From positions 1 to 8,312 of the forward strand of contig JBBJMF010000113.1 in NCBI GenBank assembly GCA_037719575.1: DNA of 8,312 nucleotides. The letters run 5' to 3'. The stretch is from JAWWPG01 sp037719575 (GTDB lineage Bacteria; Actinomycetota; Actinomycetes; Propionibacteriales; Nocardioidaceae). Each line of letters starts with the position of its first letter. Position 1 is the stretch's first letter. This document shows positions 5,556-8,312 of the stretch, piece after piece. The notes under the pieces are model-generated. The model saw only the letters and a program-made list of their open reading frames with translations. It was not told the origin of the DNA and did no database searches. The position numbers were made by a program, and so were the translations under genes.

Positions 5556-6200
5556 CTAGCACCTGCGGTCGCGTCCGTTGGCGGCCTCGAGATCCAGCAG
5601 CCTCCGCTTGGCCGCCGCACCGCCGGCGTACTCGCCCACCGAGCCGTCGGCGCGCACGACGCGATGGCACGGTACGACGACCGGCAGCGGGTTGACCCGG
5701 CAGGCAGTCCCCACTGCGCGGGCCGCCTTCGGGTGCCCGGTCGCCACGGCCACCGCGGCATAGCTGGCGGTAGCCCCGAAGCCGATGTCGGTGAGCCGGA
5801 GGAGGACCTCACGTCGGAAGCCTCGAGCCAGCCGGAGGTCGAGACGCACGTCGAACCCGGTGCGCTGCCCTTCGAAGTACTCGTCGAGCTCCCGGGCCAC
5901 TCTCTCGAGGCGCGCCGGAGCCAGCAGGACGCGAGGGCTCACCTGATCGGCGAGGGCGGCCAGGACCGCATCGTGGTCCTGACGCGCGAAGGCTACCCGG
6001 ACCAGACCCGCGTCGGTGGCGGCTACCAGCAGAGTGCCGACGGGGGTGTCGAGGGTGCGGTAGGCGACGTCGAGGATGCCGTCGGCCTGGGCGGCCGCGA
6101 CGAGCCTGGCGTGCAACCGCTTGGTCGTCTCGTCGTCGACCGGGTCGAGGGCACCGAGCAGGTCGGTGACGGATGTCGCGGGTGAAGCTAGTGCGCTCAT
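5556..6200 (-). CDS. ogt: Methylated-DNA-[protein]-cysteine S-methyltransferase (O6-alkylguanine-DNA alkyltransferase)
   Basis: A 214-residue suicide repair protein that moves the alkyl group from O6-alkylguanine in DNA to its own cysteine. The active site PCHRV has C178 and H179. Counting from the cysteine, the other residues known from human MGMT are present: the flipping tyrosine Y147, arginine finger R161, N170, and E205 of the charge-relay network. The helix-turn-helix/recognition region is near 145-165. Compared with E. coli Ogt there are about 40 extra N-terminal residues, mostly acidic/helical, before the TPVG that starts the usual domain; there is no Ada-type zinc or AraC domain. The ATG at 6200 overlaps the TGA of the sigma-factor gene (ATGA), with AAGGAA five bases upstream, so translation is coupled to the sigma factor. 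The frame stays open upstream to 6392, but that part lies inside the sigma gene and is not coding. Confidence 0.95.
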   Translation of the reverse strand: MSALASPATSVTDLLGALDPVDDETTKRLHARLVAAAQADGILDVAYRTLDTPVGTLLVAATDAGLVRVAFARQDHDAVLAALADQVSPRVLLAPARLERVARELDEYFEGQRTGFDVRLDLRLARGFRREVLLRLTDIGFGATASYAAVAVATGHPKAARAVGTACRVNPLPVVVPCHRVVRADGSVGEYAGGAAAKRRLLDLEAANGRDRRC

Positions 6201-6691
6201 CTTATTTCCTTCTGGAGGTTCGGTCGCTGATAGGTCGCTCGCAGCCTCTTGATCCCGTCCGCCGCGGCGCGCCGGGCGGCCACCTCGCTGTTGCCGAGGA
6301 TCCGGCCAACCTCGACGTACGGGAGCCCGGCGATGTGGTGGTAGGCGACGGCCTCGCGTTGCTTGGGTGGGAGCGCTTCGAGTGCCGCCCACAGCTCTTG
6401 GGCGTCATCGATGTCGACGGGGGCTGCAACCGGTCGGTCCCGGATCTCGTCGACGGGGACGGGCAGACGCTGACGACGCCGATGGTGGTCGATCGCCTTG
6501 TTCTTGGCGATCGTGACGAGCCAGGCCTCGACGTTGCTTCCGGGTCGAAGGTCGGGATAGGTCCGCAGCGCCGCGAGAAACGTCTCCGACCAGGCGTCCT
6601 CGGCGTCGACCGGACCCAGCACCGCACGGCAGACCCGCAGCACGGTGGCTCCGTGCGTCGCCACGATCTCCTCGAACGGTCTTGACGTCAC
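6197..6691 (-). CDS. ECF-type RNA polymerase sigma factor
   Basis: A 164-residue extracytoplasmic-function (group 4 sigma-70) factor that would direct RNA polymerase to a small set of promoters. Region 2 is at about residues 6-72, with DAEDAWSETFLAALR (29-43) and the promoter-melting/-10 reading segment WLVTIAKNKAIDHHRRR (57-73). Region 4 is about 97-150, with ALPPKQREAVAYHHIAGLPY and an alanine-rich helix-turn-helix, NSEVAARRAAADG. No anti-sigma gene or zinc-binding anti-sigma motif lies next to it. It is the third gene of a minus-strand operon and overlaps ogt by 4 bases (ATGA), suggesting a shared role in alkylation response. The start is uncertain: GTG 6691 fits the usual family N-terminus but has only GGGAG 12 bases upstream. 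ATG 6748 (183 residues) and TTG 6700 are alternatives. Confidence 0.9.
   Translation of the reverse strand: MTSRPFEEIVATHGATVLRVCRAVLGPVDAEDAWSETFLAALRTYPDLRPGSNVEAWLVTIAKNKAIDHHRRRQRLPVPVDEIRDRPVAAPVDIDDAQELWAALEALPPKQREAVAYHHIAGLPYVEVGRILGNSEVAARRAAADGIKRLRATYQRPNLQKEIR
6201..6211 (-). promoter_or_regulatory. Ribosome binding site of ogt inside the sigma gene
   Basis: On the minus strand AAGGAA (6211-6206) is followed by a 5-base spacer and the ATG at 6200. It lies within the last codons of the sigma-factor gene. It fixes the ogt start and, with the ATGA overlap, supports coupled translation. Confidence 0.7.
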
Positions 6692-6785
6692 AGCAGGCAA
6701 ACGCTCCCGCGGCGTGTTTCGTGAGATGGTGCGGTCACCCCGACCCATGGGTTCGGCGGCGCCGCTGCGCCTCGTGGAGCCCTCG

Positions 6786-7331
6786 TCACGTCGTATCCGG
6801 GACGAGCAGATCCCGCAACGGTGTCGGATCTCCGAGACTTGTCGCCGACGTGCCCCGGCGCACGAACTCATGGGCGGGCGGCCATAGCGCCGTGAACTGG
6901 TCGCCCGTCTCGTCGTCGTACCTGATGAACGCGACGTGGTGGACGTCCACCCTGAACAGGTGGAAGCGCCCCGGCTCGGGTCTCCAGCCGAGGTGTTCGC
7001 CCACGTCGGCCGCGTAGCGACTCTGAACCTCCGTCCGCTCCTCGACCACCGCGAGACCACGCACCTTGAACTCGCCGTCTCCTCCGTCCCGGCTGGTCAC
7101 GATGCCGTGCACCAGCACGCGCGGGTCGCGGCGCAGGTCACGAGCCTTCAGCGACGCCCACAGCATCGACAGCCAGAGATCTTTGTCCATGACCCATGGC
7201 TCGACCGGGCTCAACCGAGGGGTGCCGTCTCGCCTGATCGTCACGATGAGGGCGACGCCCGGGTCAAGGAGCCGCTGACGTCCGAGAACGCCGAGGCCGG
7301 GTTGCCGTCGTGCTAGCTCCGCCCAGCGCAC
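6786..7331 (-). CDS. PPOX-fold (pyridoxamine 5'-phosphate oxidase family) protein
   Basis: A 181-residue protein of the pyridoxamine 5'-phosphate oxidase-like split-barrel superfamily, in the class that binds flavin or F420. The first barrel strands are GVALIVTIRRDGTPRLSPVEPW (about 25-46). DLWLSMLWASLKARDLRRDPRVLVHGIV (51-78) follows, a pattern typical of this class in which K62, R64 and the arginines after it would bind the cofactor phosphate. The end of the barrel is FHLFRVDVHHVAFI (123-136). The cofactor and substrate are unknown. The GTG start at 7331 is 10 bases after the stop of the upstream GNAT gene; its Shine-Dalgarno GAGGGTGG overlaps that stop. A nearby ATG at 7335 is in the wrong frame. 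The sigma gene follows 37 or 94 bases downstream depending on its start. It is only distantly similar in motifs to the PPOX protein at 4811, so the two are probably not recent duplicates. Confidence 0.82.
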   Translation of the reverse strand: MRWAELARRQPGLGVLGRQRLLDPGVALIVTIRRDGTPRLSPVEPWVMDKDLWLSMLWASLKARDLRRDPRVLVHGIVTSRDGGDGEFKVRGLAVVEERTEVQSRYAADVGEHLGWRPEPGRFHLFRVDVHHVAFIRYDDETGDQFTALWPPAHEFVRRGTSATSLGDPTPLRDLLVPDTT

Positions 7332-7335
7332 GCAT

Positions 7336-7343
7336 CCACCCTC
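7336..7343 (-). promoter_or_regulatory. Ribosome binding site overlapping the GNAT stop codon
   Basis: GAGGGTGG on the minus strand, four bases before the GTG at 7331, overlaps the TGA stop (7344-7342) of the upstream GNAT gene. It decides the GTG start of the PPOX gene and suggests that ribosomes ending on the GNAT message reinitiate here. Confidence 0.6.
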
Positions 7344-7833
7344 ATCGCGCCAGCTCCATCCAGGTGTACGTCGCCGGCTGACCCTTGTTCCACTCGGCGT
7401 TGCGCCGCTCGTCGAGCTCGCGGAAGCCGCTATCGCGGTAGCAGTGCAATGCCGCGTCGTTGCCGGGAGTGACTCGCAGGATGACCGTGCTGAGCCCGGT
7501 AAGGGCTCCCTTGTCCACCAGGGCAGCGACGAGCTGCCGACCGACTCCTCGGCCGCGCATCCTCGGGGCCACGATCAGCCGGGCGAGCTCGACTTCGTCC
7601 TCCTCGGCCTCGAGCCAGAGCTCTCCGTAGGCCAGCGGGGCCAGGTTTCCCGACACCGCGACGAACGGCTCCACGTCGGAAGGCAGCCACCACTCGACCA
7701 CCTGGGACGCGGTCACTGGATGCGTCTTGCTGGCGCACCACTGCGTGGTCTCCTGCGCGGACAATGACCACCCGCAGACGACGGAGGCGTCGGCCTCGTC
7801 AGGTTGCCTGAGTATGAGTCCACCAGTCGGCAT
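7342..7833 (-). CDS. GNAT-family N-acetyltransferase, first gene of the sigma/ogt operon
   Basis: A 163-residue Gcn5-related acetyltransferase. The acetyl-CoA-binding motif A is VELARLIVAPRMRGRGVGRQL (about 81-101) with R-G-R-G-V-G at 93-98. Motif B is NDAALHCYRDSGF (125-137), with the catalytic-type tyrosine at 132. The first 60 residues (LRQPDEADASVVCGWSLS and a Trp-rich stretch near 48-50) form the acceptor side. The substrate is unknown. The start is well set: ATG 7833 has a strong AGAGGAG site five bases upstream, although the frame stays open back to 8100, where it would run across the divergent gap and antisense to the next gene. Next comes the PPOX gene after 10 bases, then the sigma factor and ogt, so this gene probably carries the operon promoter. 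It is a different GNAT subtype from the one at 3608. Confidence 0.87.
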   Translation of the reverse strand: MPTGGLILRQPDEADASVVCGWSLSAQETTQWCASKTHPVTASQVVEWWLPSDVEPFVAVSGNLAPLAYGELWLEAEEDEVELARLIVAPRMRGRGVGRQLVAALVDKGALTGLSTVILRVTPGNDAALHCYRDSGFRELDERRNAEWNKGQPATYTWMELAR

Positions 7834-7838
7834 ACTGA

Positions 7839-7845
7839 CTCCTCT
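7839..7845 (-). promoter_or_regulatory. Strong ribosome binding site of the GNAT gene at 7833
   Basis: AGAGGAG on the minus strand ends five bases before the ATG at 7833, the best Shine-Dalgarno match in the window. It contrasts with the leaderless-looking starts at 3558, 4748 and 4811. It settles the start of this gene. I see no clear -10/-35 pair for the operon in the remaining 7846-7922 gap. Confidence 0.75.
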
Positions 7846-7922
7846 GACAGCCTGGGTTACCGCTGCGCAGCTGCTACGGGACGCCCAAGTCCAGTGTGGC
7901 GCATTCGTGCGAGACTCCACAC

Positions 7923-8312
7923 GTGAACGGGAAAGTCGTCGTCCAGGAGGCGTACTCGTCGCTCCTCGCCCTGCTGCGCGACATCGACGACGACATCGGC
8001 TGGCGCCCGACACTCTGCGCCGGATGGACGGTCCGGGACCTGGTGCTGCACTTGTTGACCGATGCGCAGCGCGCCCTCGTGGCACTGCACACTCCGGCAC
8101 CCGGGCCGGCTGACCTCGACTCGGTAACCTACTGGCAGCCGTGGCAGCCCGGCACGCCTGGCGCCGACGCGGGACGGCGAGGCATCCGCATCATGGCGAG
8201 TGCCTGGACCAGCGTGCGGCCCATCGCCGGGCTGGCCGAGGCACGCCGCGTGCTCGACGGTCGGCTGGGGGACACCGCGCCGATCCTCGACGACACTCGG
8301 TATGCCCGGCTC
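7923..8312 (+). CDS. Maleylpyruvate isomerase/TIGR03083-like protein, 3' end missing
   Basis: The first 130 residues of a protein that runs off the right edge. It belongs to the mycothiol-dependent maleylpyruvate isomerase N-terminal (DinB/YfiT-like four-helix) family, often annotated as a TIGR03083 actinobacterial protein. The diagnostic part is LCAGWTVRDLVLHLL at 31-45, in which H43 is the usual first metal ligand. The preceding helix, VQEAYSSLLALLRDIDDD (about 7-24), and the following helix fit the bundle; the remaining metal ligands would lie further along. Members use mycothiol as thiol cofactor or have unknown reactions, so the exact reaction is open. GTG 7923 is chosen because the fold starts right after it; GTG 7896 is in frame but less likely. 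No good ribosome site or -10 is seen. It diverges from the GNAT gene across 89 bases. Confidence 0.85.
   Translation, partial: MNGKVVVQEAYSSLLALLRDIDDDIGWRPTLCAGWTVRDLVLHLLTDAQRALVALHTPAPGPADLDSVTYWQPWQPGTPGADAGRRGIRIMASAWTSVRPIAGLAEARRVLDGRLGDTAPILDDTRYARL

Noticed and set aside
5328..6185. 285-codon plus-strand open frame across the end of the PPOX gene and antisense to ogt.
   Set aside because: No family resemblance; it would be antisense to the complete set of Ogt catalytic residues.
6749..7060. Upstream in-frame extension of the sigma factor to 7060.
   Set aside because: It would overlap the PPOX gene in another frame, and the extra residues are Arg/Ser-rich shadow-frame sequence.
7834..8100. 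Upstream extension of the GNAT gene to 8100.
   Set aside because: The AGAGGAG site before ATG 7833 and the GNAT domain start there; the extension is antisense to the isomerase-like gene.
1..8312. CRISPR arrays, tRNA/rRNA genes, insertion sequences, attachment sites, toxin-antitoxin or phage-defence genes.
   Set aside because: Looked for and not found; no regularly spaced repeats, transposase motifs or nuclease/helicase-type products.

Overview
The window looks like a chromosomal segment of a high-GC actinobacterium. Nearly every base is coding, codon third positions are mostly G or C, and GTG starts are common. The gene content agrees: a 10-methyl fatty acid (tuberculostearate-type) gene pair, a mycothiol-dependent maleylpyruvate isomerase-like protein, NimA/PPOX-type flavin proteins, and probable leaderless promoters. 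Genus cannot be fixed from this much sequence. I see no transposase, integrase, tRNA, rRNA, CRISPR array or other sign of recent transfer.

Layout. (1) 179-2838, plus strand: a two-gene operon with a 4-base GTGA overlap. It encodes an FAD-dependent oxidoreductase (TmsA/BfaA type) and a CFA-synthase-like SAM methyltransferase (TmsB/BfaB type), which together would convert oleoyl chains of phospholipids to 10-methylstearoyl chains. (2) 2842-3558, minus strand: a pentapeptide-repeat protein that converges on the methyltransferase gene with a 3-base gap. (3) 3608-4144, plus: a GNAT acetyltransferase, overlapping tail to tail by 35 bases with (4) 4110-4748, minus: an AlkB-family Fe(II)/2-oxoglutarate dioxygenase. 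(5) 4811-5455, plus: a PPOX-fold flavin protein divergent from alkB. (6) 5556-7833, minus: a four-gene operon in transcription order GNAT, PPOX-fold protein, ECF sigma factor, O6-alkylguanine-DNA alkyltransferase (Ogt). (7) 7923 to the right edge, plus: an incomplete maleylpyruvate isomerase/TIGR03083-like gene.

The most informative part is 3.6-7.8 kb. Two direct-reversal alkylation-repair enzymes (AlkB and Ogt) sit in neighbouring units, and each unit also holds a PPOX-fold protein and a GNAT protein. The 62-base gap between alkB and the first PPOX gene contains a near-perfect actinobacterial LexA (SOS) box at 4769-4784, placed over the expected -35 regions of both divergent promoters. The ogt gene instead lies directly downstream of, and translationally overlaps, an ECF sigma factor gene with no anti-sigma gene visible. 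I infer that the region has two separately controlled alkylation-damage branches, one under LexA and one under an ECF sigma factor, with no Ada-type regulator in view.

Several start codons (179, 3558, 4748, 4811, and probably 3608) follow a TANNNT -10-like hexamer by 6-9 bases. This suggests leaderless transcripts and helped choose starts.
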